11,215 nt of DNA from Flavobacterium sp. Lineage in GTDB: Bacteria > Bacteroidota > Bacteroidia > Flavobacteriales > Flavobacteriaceae. The position numbers were made by a program, and so were the translations under genes. The first letter of the stretch is position 1; each line of letters starts with the position of its first letter. The notes beneath the pieces are model-generated. The model saw nothing but the letters and a program-made list of their open reading frames with translations, did no database searches and was not told the DNA's origin. Of this stretch, positions 1 through 6,209 are shown one piece after another. Where the stretch lies: NCBI GenBank assembly GCA_030152225.1, contig JASLHL010000331.1, forward strand, positions 1 through 11,215, read 5' to 3'.

Positions 1-1
1 A

Positions 2-685
2 CCGCGTACGTGGTCTGTAGTTGCACAAGGTGCCTATGCCAAAATGCAACACAAATTATACGAGGAAGACTTGTTTCCTACAGAGTTGCTCAATGCACAG
101 GTCGGAATCAAACACTTCCGTTCGATTAGCGATTCCTGGTCCTTATTAATGATGGGAAGCGTAGGAATTTATTCCGATCGCAAAGAAATTAGCTCAGAGG
201 CAATTTTAGGTCAAGGCGGGGTGTTTTTTATCAAGCATTTCAACGATAAAGTCGCTTTGGGGGTAGGGCCTGTGTTAACCAATAGTTTTGGGGTGCCCAT
301 GGTACTACCTGGAATCTATTTTAGCTGGGAAACACAGGGTGATTTCTTCGTTCGCGTCGCTTTCCCTCAAGGTGCTGAGTTCGGCTATAAAGTAAGTGAA
401 ATCGTCGATCTCAAATTGGCTGTCGATTTACAAGGGATGACCGCAGTGATCAAAAAAGACGACAAAGACATGTTGTTGGGATTCCAACAGATTGTTGCAG
501 GACTCCGACCTGAGTTTAAATTCAGTGATAATCTGACGTTGTCACTTACTGCTGGTAGCTCTTTGGTACGCTCGTTTTCATACAATGAACGAAAAATAAA
601 GAATATATTCAAAGAGAAGAAAGAAGCTGATCCTCGATTTACAACCACTTTTTACGGTGCTGTAAAATTGAGATGGAGCTTGTAA
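2..685 (+). CDS. Outer-membrane beta-barrel protein, DUF6268-like (5' end outside window)
   Basis: The frame is open to the left edge (first full codon at 2-4), so the ATG at 44 is internal and the true start and signal peptide lie outside the window. The visible 227 residues alternate hydrophobic and polar positions in short stretches separated by charged or glycine-rich turns, as in transmembrane beta strands. They end in a barrel-type closing strand with the last residues LRWSL. Long soluble domains and catalytic motifs are absent. The pattern recalls the DUF6268 outer-membrane barrels of Bacteroidota, but that family name is from memory. Ligand and role are unknown. It is the only + strand gene and converges on the regulator gene at 780 across a shared hairpin terminator. 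Confidence 0.7.
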   Translation, partial: PRTWSVVAQGAYAKMQHKLYEEDLFPTELLNAQVGIKHFRSISDSWSLLMMGSVGIYSDRKEISSEAILGQGGVFFIKHFNDKVALGVGPVLTNSFGVPMVLPGIYFSWETQGDFFVRVAFPQGAEFGYKVSEIVDLKLAVDLQGMTAVIKKDDKDMLLGFQQIVAGLRPEFKFSDNLTLSLTAGSSLVRSFSYNERKIKNIFKEKKEADPRFTTTFYGAVKLRWSL

Positions 686-724
686 GTTGGTGTAAAACAA
701 TAGGGTAAAAACAAATTGCAGCAA

Positions 725-771
725 GGGGGCTCTTGTAAAGTAAATGCTTTGCTTACTTTACAAGAGCCCCC
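725..771. terminator. Strong hairpin terminator between convergent genes
   Basis: A perfect 19-bp inverted repeat (725-743 with 753-771) encloses a 9-nt loop. It starts with five G-C pairs at the base and lies 39 nt after the stop of the + strand barrel gene and 8 nt beyond the stop of the - strand regulator gene. The following T tract is short on both strands (TTTTA about 6 nt away on +, TTTTT about 14 nt away on -), but the stem is very stable. It most likely stops transcription from both sides. Confidence 0.85.
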
Positions 772-779
772 ATCGCGTT

Positions 780-1520
780 TTATTTACTCAGTAAATTTTT
801 GTATATAATGTCGTTGAGTAAAGCTTCTTTGCGCAGTCGGGCTAAGGGCAATTGGGTGTTGTTAATTAAAACTCTATTCCCCGAAATAGAACAAATGTGA
901 TTGACGTTAATCAAATAGGATTTGTGTATGCGAAAGAAGTGTTCTTTAGGGAGTAATTCTTCCAAAGCAACCATCGTTTGATGAATGATATAGGTCTTCT
1001 GATGGGTGTGTATCTTGACGTAATTCTGCATGGCTTCGATGTAAAAAATATCCTGCCATTGAATTTTTACAAAACTGTCTTCGTGTTTCATAAACATCGA
1101 ACTGTCGGTGAGTCCAACCTCTTCTTTTTGTTGGTTTTTAAGCTCATAGAGCTCTTTGGCTTTTAAGGCAGCTTGATAAAAACGCTTAAAAGCAATGGGT
1201 TTTAGCAAGTAATCAACAATTTGCAAACGATATCCCTCTAGCGCGTGTTCGGAATAAGCCGTTGTAAAGATCACAAGGGGAGGTTGGCTGATAGACTCTA
1301 AAAAATCAATGCCCGATAAATACGGCATATTGATATCGAGGAAGAGTAAATCGTACTTTTCTTTGCTCATTAATTCTTGTGCTTCTAAGGCGGATCCACA
1401 AGAGGCAGTTGCAGCTAAAAAATCAACTTTAGCAATATAATCGACAATGGATCGTCTGGCTAAAGGCTCATCGTCAATGACTAAACAGTTGAGCAAAAGG
1501 GGGTTTTTAGGTGGTAGCAT
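780..1520 (-). CDS. LytTR-family response regulator
   Basis: A 246-aa DNA-binding response regulator. The N-terminal receiver domain (about 12-128) shows the acidic pocket D16-D17-E18, phosphoacceptor D62 in FLDINMP, the switch threonines T86-T87 and the conserved K107 before P108. The C-terminal LytTR domain (about 142-243) carries the typical core FFRIHKSYLIN and a late LPLAR segment. Phosphorylation by the partner kinase should promote DNA binding at tandem sites in target promoters. The ATG lies inside the last codons of the kinase gene (14-nt overlap), pointing to translational coupling and cognate pairing. Length is normal for the family and all key residues are present. Target genes cannot be read from the sequence. 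Confidence 0.95.
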   Translation of the reverse strand: MLPPKNPLLLNCLVIDDEPLARRSIVDYIAKVDFLAATASCGSALEAQELMSKEKYDLLFLDINMPYLSGIDFLESISQPPLVIFTTAYSEHALEGYRLQIVDYLLKPIAFKRFYQAALKAKELYELKNQQKEEVGLTDSSMFMKHEDSFVKIQWQDIFYIEAMQNYVKIHTHQKTYIIHQTMVALEELLPKEHFFRIHKSYLINVNHICSISGNRVLINNTQLPLARLRKEALLNDIIYKNLLSK

Positions 1521-2580
1521 TTGAATCGTTTAAATTAATCTGAAGGGAAACCGTATAGTTGTTTTCGCCTGGTGTAATGGTCAACCGGTGTTGATCGGGA
1601 TATTGAATCTTTAAGCGTTCGGTTATATTGGCAATTCCAATTCCTCCTTGTTGTTTTTCTCGTTTAAATCGATCGTTATACGAATTTTCAATATCTAAAT
1701 GTAAGACATTTTGCTTTTCGATACACACAATGCGGACATATCCTTGTTGATGGGGAAGTCGCGATACGTGTTTAAAGGCATTTTCAATCAAGGGGACTAG
1801 AAGTAAGGGCACGATTTGCAGCTGTCGATTGTCAATCTCCCACGTACAATCCACTGCGAGTTCATCCTGCCAACGCACTTGTTCAATGGCGACTAAGTCC
1901 TGGAGGTAGCGCATTTCTTGATGGAGGAATACCTGTTTTTGGTTGCATTCATACAGCTGATAGCGCAAAATATCGGAGAACTTGAGCAAAACCGTAGACG
2001 CAAGCTCTACATTGTTTTGCATGAGGATGTGAATGTGATTGAGGATGTTGAACATCAAATGGGGATTGATTTGATCCTGAAGGAGCTTAATTTGTGCTTC
2101 CAAGTGTTCTTGTTTTAACTTGGCATTTACCTGCTCGATTTTGTAGTGTTCTTCATAGAAGCGTATCCCACAGGTCGTGGTGACAATAGCCATAGCTGAG
2201 GGAAAAGAACTAAATAAGCGATGGATATAATACTCTCTCCAAGTTGTTGCTTGCATTTCAGCTAACATGGCCGTATCGTTGATATAATAAGGAAAAAGCG
2301 TAAAACACAGTGACATTACAGCATTAAGGAGTAATATTCCTAGAAGGAAAAGCACAATAAAACGCTTCATTCTTCCTTCTTTTAAGGCTTTTGGTAGGGC
2401 AATATCACTGAGGTAATGGGAAATACTAATGAAACAAGTCATCAAGATCGTACATTGCAACAACCAGTAAAACGGACGGTTATTCGCGTGAATATAGGGC
2501 CATACAGAAAAGGCTAGTATGGACCAAAAAAGAAAAAAGAAAAGTCGTTTGTGTTTGGTTATATTAATTGTTGGATGCAT
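1507..2580 (-). CDS. LytS-type sensor histidine kinase (His_kinase family)
   Basis: A 357-aa inner-membrane kinase that should autophosphorylate on His and pass the phosphate to the LytTR regulator encoded directly downstream. Four hydrophobic segments (about 12-30, 36-57, 72-97, 121-139) form the sensor region with almost no periplasmic domain. A helical linker follows (about 143-170). The phosphoacceptor is H174 in QINPHLMFN, a variant of the usual NPHFLFN. The N box is LIENAFKH around N267, and the G box is GGIGIANITERL (312-323). Catalytic motifs are therefore complete. The ATG at 2580 gives a sensible first membrane helix. The small membrane region with little extracytoplasmic loop suggests sensing within or at the membrane. 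The stimulus is unknown. Confidence 0.94.
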   Translation of the reverse strand: MHPTINITKHKRLFFFLFWSILAFSVWPYIHANNRPFYWLLQCTILMTCFISISHYLSDIALPKALKEGRMKRFIVLFLLGILLLNAVMSLCFTLFPYYINDTAMLAEMQATTWREYYIHRLFSSFPSAMAIVTTTCGIRFYEEHYKIEQVNAKLKQEHLEAQIKLLQDQINPHLMFNILNHIHILMQNNVELASTVLLKFSDILRYQLYECNQKQVFLHQEMRYLQDLVAIEQVRWQDELAVDCTWEIDNRQLQIVPLLLVPLIENAFKHVSRLPHQQGYVRIVCIEKQNVLHLDIENSYNDRFKREKQQGGIGIANITERLKIQYPDQHRLTITPGENNYTVSLQINLNDSNATT

Positions 2581-2602
2581 TCGTTCAGTTGTATTAAGAC
2601 TA

Positions 2603-2610
2603 CAAAGGTA
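2603..2610 (-). promoter_or_regulatory. Bacteroidota-type -7 element before the kinase gene
   Basis: The - strand reads TACCTTTG, a full match to the Bacteroidota -7 consensus TAnnTTTG, 22 nt before the kinase ATG at 2580. No TTG-containing -33 element sits at normal spacing (the nearest TTTG is about 28 nt upstream), so this may be a weak or activator-dependent promoter. A palindromic CCACTGGTGG lies further upstream at 2651-2660. Confidence 0.4.
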
Positions 2611-2674
2611 AATAAATGATAATCTTTTGATTCAGCAGCAAATGATTTGACCACTGGTGGGTATAAATTGACAA

Positions 2675-2708
2675 ATGGTAGAGGTGAATAAAAATTCGCC
2701 CCTACCAT
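2675..2708 (-). terminator. Hairpin terminator after the small barrel gene
   Basis: Arms 2675-2689 and 2694-2708 pair over 15 positions with one mismatch (2682/2701) and one G-U pair, closing a 4-nt loop. On the - strand it begins 36 nt after the stop of the barrel gene at 2745 and is followed by a T-rich stretch (TTTGTCAATTT). It probably insulates the downstream kinase/regulator operon from the barrel gene. Confidence 0.7.
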
Positions 2709-2744
2709 AGACTTAATTTAGAAACATTCCCTAGTGTATATCGA

Positions 2745-3335
2745 CTAGAAGAACATATAGCTTAGACCTAGTTGCACATGATTTGATTTGGATTTACTAT
2801 TTTTTGAAAAATTGTTGAGACTGCGCGAATATTTAAGCTCTACGACGAAATCGCCCAGGGTTACACCAGCGCCAAGTTGCGCTTTGACGTTGTTTTTGTT
2901 CAAGGTATAATCAAATTTCTCCAAGTTGTCAGTTAAACTTATTTTGTCGTCAATTACTTGAGAGTAAACCCCGCCGGCTAAAACGTGTACTTTTACTTTT
3001 TGAAAATCCAAAAGGGTGTACCCCAATGAAATAGGTAGATCAATACTCTTCCATTTGGCTTGATGGACAAGCGCATGGTCTACAGGCGATTTAGATTCAC
3101 TATACAACAAGTCCGCCTGAATAAAAAGGCGATCAAAGTGGTATTGTGTGGTAATTCCCGCCGAAAAACCTTGTGCACTGGATTTGCTCAAGTCTTTTAA
3201 ATTTCCCGCAATATTAGCGTGATTAGAGGAAGCTTTAACCCCTAAGCGAAAGGGATTGGGTGCTTGTTGTGCTGCAGCGTCTAGACTGAATAACGACAGC
3301 GTACACACACACAAGCTAAAGATTGTTGCTTTCAT
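2745..3335 (-). CDS. Small outer-membrane beta-barrel protein, PorT-like family
   Basis: A 196-aa exported protein. Residues 1-22 form a signal peptide (basic start, hydrophobic core, AAA before Q23). The mature part opens with RLGVKAS, then alternates strands and turns, for example FIQADLLYSE, the segment SIDLPISLGY and the closing strand VQLGLSYMFF, which ends in two phenylalanines as expected for recognition by the barrel assembly machinery. This matches the eight-strand outer-membrane beta-barrel group often annotated as porin family or PorT-like in Bacteroidota. No PorT-specific gliding or secretion genes are nearby, so the family label should not be read as function. It has its own upstream gap and downstream hairpin, so it is probably monocistronic. 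Confidence 0.85.
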   Translation of the reverse strand: MKATIFSLCVCTLSLFSLDAAAQQAPNPFRLGVKASSNHANIAGNLKDLSKSSAQGFSAGITTQYHFDRLFIQADLLYSESKSPVDHALVHQAKWKSIDLPISLGYTLLDFQKVKVHVLAGGVYSQVIDDKISLTDNLEKFDYTLNKNNVKAQLGAGVTLGDFVVELKYSRSLNNFSKNSKSKSNHVQLGLSYMFF

Positions 3336-3358
3336 GTTTAAAATTTATATTGATGCAG

Positions 3359-3389
3359 CAAATAACCTTTAGTTTGTGTTGGTGACCAA
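3359..3389 (-). promoter_or_regulatory. Possible promoter and palindromic operator for the small barrel gene
   Basis: Upstream of the ATG at 3335 the - strand has TTG (3389-3387), a 20-nt spacer, then GTTATTTG (3366-3359), a partial match to the Bacteroidota -33/-7 layout. The -33 side coincides with the inverted repeat TTGGTGACCAA (3379-3389), which could be an operator. The -7 match is imperfect, so this is a weak call. Confidence 0.25.
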
Positions 3390-3468
3390 TATTCTTTGAC
3401 CTATGGACGCCTGGTGTTGATTACAGACGCTAATTGATGGTCCAAGGGAAAGGAAAACATCTTGTTTG

Positions 3469-5013
3469 TTATTGAAAAATATTCATTTTCTCGTCGTAAA
3501 TAGGGCTATCTAGGTTTAAAAAGTGCAACACGCTGTGAAATACATGATGTTGAGAAAGTAGGGGAATGGGTTTTAATTTTTGATTGCCATCGCCCACCCA
3601 AACGATAAAGGGAATTTCATATTGCTCTTTGGGCGCTAGGCGCAAAGGCAATCCATGCATGTAGATCTTGTTCTCTCCAAGGGATTCTCCGTGATCAGAT
3701 ACAAAAAGCATGCTGCGTTTGTATGTAGGAAAAGCTTTTAGTTCTTCAATGACACGGTGTAAAAGATAGTCCGTATACACAAGGGTATTGTCATACGCAT
3801 TGTGTAGCTCCTCTTGGGAGCAGTTGGCCAATTCAACACTGGTGCAAACGGGAGTAAATACTTCAAATTGGGGTGGGTATTTGGTATTATACGTCGGACC
3901 ATGACTTGTACTGGTGTGTAAGACAATAAAAATGCGGTCTTTGGTACTGGCTAAAATGTCGTCTCTTAATCCTGTAAGCAGAATTTCATCATAGGCACAA
4001 GCGTCGCCTATGCATTTTTCTCTCAACGCTTCTTTGCTTTGGTAGTTGGCAATGTGAACAGGAGGTTCGCCCCAATTGGTCGTTTTCCAGATGACATCCA
4101 CTTGGTTGCGCGCTAAGTAGTTGGGCAAGATTTCGTATAGTTCATCTGTATCTTTGTATTCTAAGATACTTTTTACCCCAGCCGTGGTATAGGTAGCAGA
4201 TGAATTCGCTTTGAAGGCAAAGACATTTTCCGTTTGCGAGAGTAAGGGATTTGTATTTTTCGTATAGCCATAAAGCGAAAAGTTTTGTTGGCGCGCAGAT
4301 TCACCAATAACCAATACAACAATCGCCTTTTCGTTCTTATCTGGGGCGCTGTTCGGCTCGTTTTTGACTTGTGCATCGGGTAATAGAATTTCTTTCTTGT
4401 TCTTTTGTGCTTGGTGAACGTAAAACAAAGAAGTGTTGACTGTATAGGACCAAGGCATAGCCAAGCCTCCCAATTGCTTGGAGTTGTGGTCGATCCACAG
4501 GATATTTTTCGCATTGAGGAGCACGAGAACAAGCACTATTCCCAAGGCTAGACCACTGTGTAAAAGAACGGTTTTTATCGCCTCTTTTTCAATCTTTAAT
4601 CGAAAGAGTAAAACGCTAGGCGCAATTCCCAAAAATAGAATATAGAGGACGAGTTTAAAGGAGAAAAAACTACTGGATTCCTCAAAATTAGTGTTTAAAA
4701 CATTGGCAATCATACTTTCATCCACTAGGACGTGATAGATCTGAATAAAGTAAACCGAAATCGAATTTAGTATAAAAAAGAGCGACAGTACTATTTTGCC
4801 CAATCGACGTGAGAGCGATAACAGCAAGTAGAAAGCGAAAAAATTAGCGCTTAGCATCACGACAAGCAAGCTCAGGAGCAGTACCAATCGATTGAGTATA
4901 CTTGAGGTACTGTTTTGATTGGCGAAATCAAAAAAGGGAAGGTGAAACAACAGGGTGTTGAGTACACTCATCCCTAGGGCAATCTGACGGGTTGGACGTT
5001 TATTTTTGAACAT
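3469..5013 (-). CDS. EptA/MCR-like lipid A phosphoethanolamine transferase
   Basis: An inner-membrane enzyme of the EptA family, which moves phosphoethanolamine from phosphatidylethanolamine to lipid A on the periplasmic side. From the ATG at 5013 (514 aa; chosen over the in-frame TTG at 5025 because AAGG precedes it) there are five membrane helices in about the first 170 residues, then an alkaline-phosphatase-fold domain. Zinc and catalytic residues are recognisable: E238 in IGESAR, nucleophile T276 in ATYTT, H371 in SHGPTY, D440-H441 in SDHGESLGE and H453 in YMHGLP. Two cysteine pairs (C334/C339 and C390/C398) match family disulfides. The cysteines that flank the nucleophile in EptA and MCR are serines here (S272, S282). 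It overlaps the upstream PAP2 gene by 14 nt. The acceptor could also be another lipid or glycan. Confidence 0.9.
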   Translation of the reverse strand: MFKNKRPTRQIALGMSVLNTLLFHLPFFDFANQNSTSSILNRLVLLLSLLVVMLSANFFAFYLLLSLSRRLGKIVLSLFFILNSISVYFIQIYHVLVDESMIANVLNTNFEESSSFFSFKLVLYILFLGIAPSVLLFRLKIEKEAIKTVLLHSGLALGIVLVLVLLNAKNILWIDHNSKQLGGLAMPWSYTVNTSLFYVHQAQKNKKEILLPDAQVKNEPNSAPDKNEKAIVVLVIGESARQQNFSLYGYTKNTNPLLSQTENVFAFKANSSATYTTAGVKSILEYKDTDELYEILPNYLARNQVDVIWKTTNWGEPPVHIANYQSKEALREKCIGDACAYDEILLTGLRDDILASTKDRIFIVLHTSTSHGPTYNTKYPPQFEVFTPVCTSVELANCSQEELHNAYDNTLVYTDYLLHRVIEELKAFPTYKRSMLFVSDHGESLGENKIYMHGLPLRLAPKEQYEIPFIVWVGDGNQKLKPIPLLSQHHVFHSVLHFLNLDSPIYDEKMNIFQ

Positions 5014-5827
5014 AGACCTTTGCAATTTTATATGATGAATACCCCAAACTCAGCAGTGCACAGTAGTAAATAAATAGATTTTCATGGAGAATACGCACAA
5101 TCAGTACGACACTACAAGATAAAAATAAAAGCAGAAAAATAGGGTAATATTTTTTTTGATGAATCCAGGGCCACAAGGCGTACTTTCGGGTAATACACAC
5201 GCCTAATAGCCCTGAAATATACCCCAATACACAGCCGATAATTACATCTAAGGGATAATGTGCGCCTACAGCAACGCGCGTAAAGGCAAAGCACAACCCC
5301 AAAGCAGTCGCACAAATAAAATAGGGAATGTGATAGTTTTTATTCTTGGGTACCAAAGTAAAGAGCAATACCGTTAGGATGGTAAAAATGGTAATCGAAT
5401 GGCCCGAAGGAAAACTAGTAGAACCCGCTATTTTTTCACCTATAATGGTAAATGTTGTATAATCATAGGCCCTGGCGGGTCTGGGAATGGAAAAGACTTC
5501 TTTTAAGGTCAGGGCAAAGACCATTGAAATTAAAGAACCCGTAAGCAATGATTCCCATATTTTTGGCGTATAACGAAGCAAAAACGTTAGAAACGATAGA
5601 AAAATCATTGCATCGCCAAGTTGTGTCAAATTAAAGAGCAACTGTGGATGTTGTTTCAAATAGGCATTAATAAAGTAAAACCACTCTTTCTGAATGTAAA
5701 TATAGCCATTGACGGATAAGGCGTCTGAGACATATAGCAGAACAGCTATCAGCAACAGCAAGAGTAGGGGGACGATAAAAAAGAAATACCGCGGTCGGAT
5801 GGTAGCGGTTGCAATGTACTTATTCAT
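5000..5827 (-). CDS. PAP2-family membrane phosphatase, candidate lipid A phosphatase
   Basis: A 275-aa integral membrane phosphatase of the type 2 phosphatidic acid phosphatase superfamily. The three-part signature is complete: K109-x6-R116-P117, P140-S-G-H143, and R184-x5-H190-x3-D194, where H143 or H190 is expected to be the phosphate-accepting or proton-transferring histidine. About eight hydrophobic segments are visible, two of them after the catalytic core (about 229-266), a C-terminal extension beyond the basic fold. The family includes LpxE/LpxF lipid A phosphatases and undecaprenyl-diphosphate phosphatases, and residues alone do not separate them. The overlapping EptA-like gene favours lipid A dephosphorylation before phosphoethanolamine transfer, as in the LpxE-EptA pair of Helicobacter. 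A run of eight A's codes residues around 225. Confidence 0.88.
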   Translation of the reverse strand: MNKYIATATIRPRYFFFIVPLLLLLLIAVLLYVSDALSVNGYIYIQKEWFYFINAYLKQHPQLLFNLTQLGDAMIFLSFLTFLLRYTPKIWESLLTGSLISMVFALTLKEVFSIPRPARAYDYTTFTIIGEKIAGSTSFPSGHSITIFTILTVLLFTLVPKNKNYHIPYFICATALGLCFAFTRVAVGAHYPLDVIIGCVLGYISGLLGVCITRKYALWPWIHQKKYYPIFLLLFLSCSVVLIVRILHENLFIYYCALLSLGYSSYKIAKVYVQK

Positions 5828-5977
5828 GTATGGAGGAACTAAACTGTTAGTTGTTTTTCAGCTTCTTTTAAGCGAGTAAGTGAGCGTACAATAGTAGCTT
5901 TTGCCTGCACCATCGCTAAATAAGAATGACGAACGCATCTCTTTTTATGACGAAATCCAGTCGTCTAAAGCGAAAAG

Positions 5978-6003
5978 ACTATTTGCTGTGTGTACACAAT
6001 AGT
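5978..6003. promoter_or_regulatory. Palindrome upstream of the PAP2-EptA genes
   Basis: Outer arms ACTATT (5978-5983) and AATAGT (5998-6003) enclose the perfect 10-bp palindrome TGTGTACACA (5989-5998), which shares one base with the right arm. It lies about 150 nt upstream of the PAP2 ATG. The symmetry suits a dimeric DNA-binding protein, but no family-specific site is recognised. Confidence 0.3.
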
Positions 6004-6095
6004 TACGCCATTTTTGGAGGGAATAAAGGAGAATCCCTGAAACTACTTTGCATTGTATAGAACATAATAATAATCCCTTGTTTTGTGCAAATAAA

Positions 6096-6123
6096 AAAAG
6101 GAACCCTTTGAGAGGTTCCTTTT
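6096..6123 (-). terminator. Intrinsic terminator after the TonB-linked receptor gene
   Basis: A perfect 10-bp stem (6096-6105 with 6114-6123; core GGAACC/GGTTCC) has an 8-nt loop. On the - strand it is followed by a T-rich tail: the right arm runs into TTTTTTT then ATTTG. It lies 87 nt after the receptor stop codon and is the clearest intrinsic terminator in the window. Confidence 0.88.
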
Positions 6124-6209
6124 AAAATCACTGGAAATCAAAACTAACTAGTGTAAAATGAAGAGATTAAATAGTTGGATTCCAATGATCGTAATCAAAC
6201 ATAGTATAT

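Larger units (their letters stand above)
5828..6209. other. 382-nt gene-free region with structured elements
   Basis: It separates the TonB-linked receptor from the PAP2 gene. It contains the receptor's terminator (6096-6123), an imperfect palindrome (5978-6003), a small inverted repeat GACGA/TCGTC (5949-5965), and on the - strand a 24-codon ORF (5839-5913, starting MVQAKAT, Lys/Glu-rich, with its stop 11 nt before the PAP2 ATG). The ORF's frame stays open further upstream to a stop near 5966, so it could be a leader peptide, a remnant or chance. I found no convincing -33/-7 promoter for PAP2. Confidence 0.5.

Noticed and set aside
3404..3444. TGGAC/GTCCA pairing as a terminator for the EptA-like gene
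   Set aside because: Five base pairs around a 31-nt loop with no T tract is too weak to call.
4173..4532. 119-codon ORF in another frame inside the EptA-like gene
   Set aside because: It is a shadow of the real gene, with Arg/Lys/Ser-rich composition and no domain pattern.
5014..5025. Upstream TTG start for the EptA-like gene
   Set aside because: The ATG at 5013 has AAGG before it and gives a 14-nt overlap with PAP2. The TTG adds only four residues with no sign of use.
5150..5157. Run of eight A's on the coding strand of the PAP2 gene as a phase-variation site
   Set aside because: Eight-base A runs are common in AT-rich genes, and the codons fit a normal Lys-Lys stretch.
6139..6146. Perfect -7 match TAGTTTTG on the - strand
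   Set aside because: It lies between the receptor stop and the receptor's own terminator, has no -33 partner at normal spacing, and any transcript from it would end almost at once.
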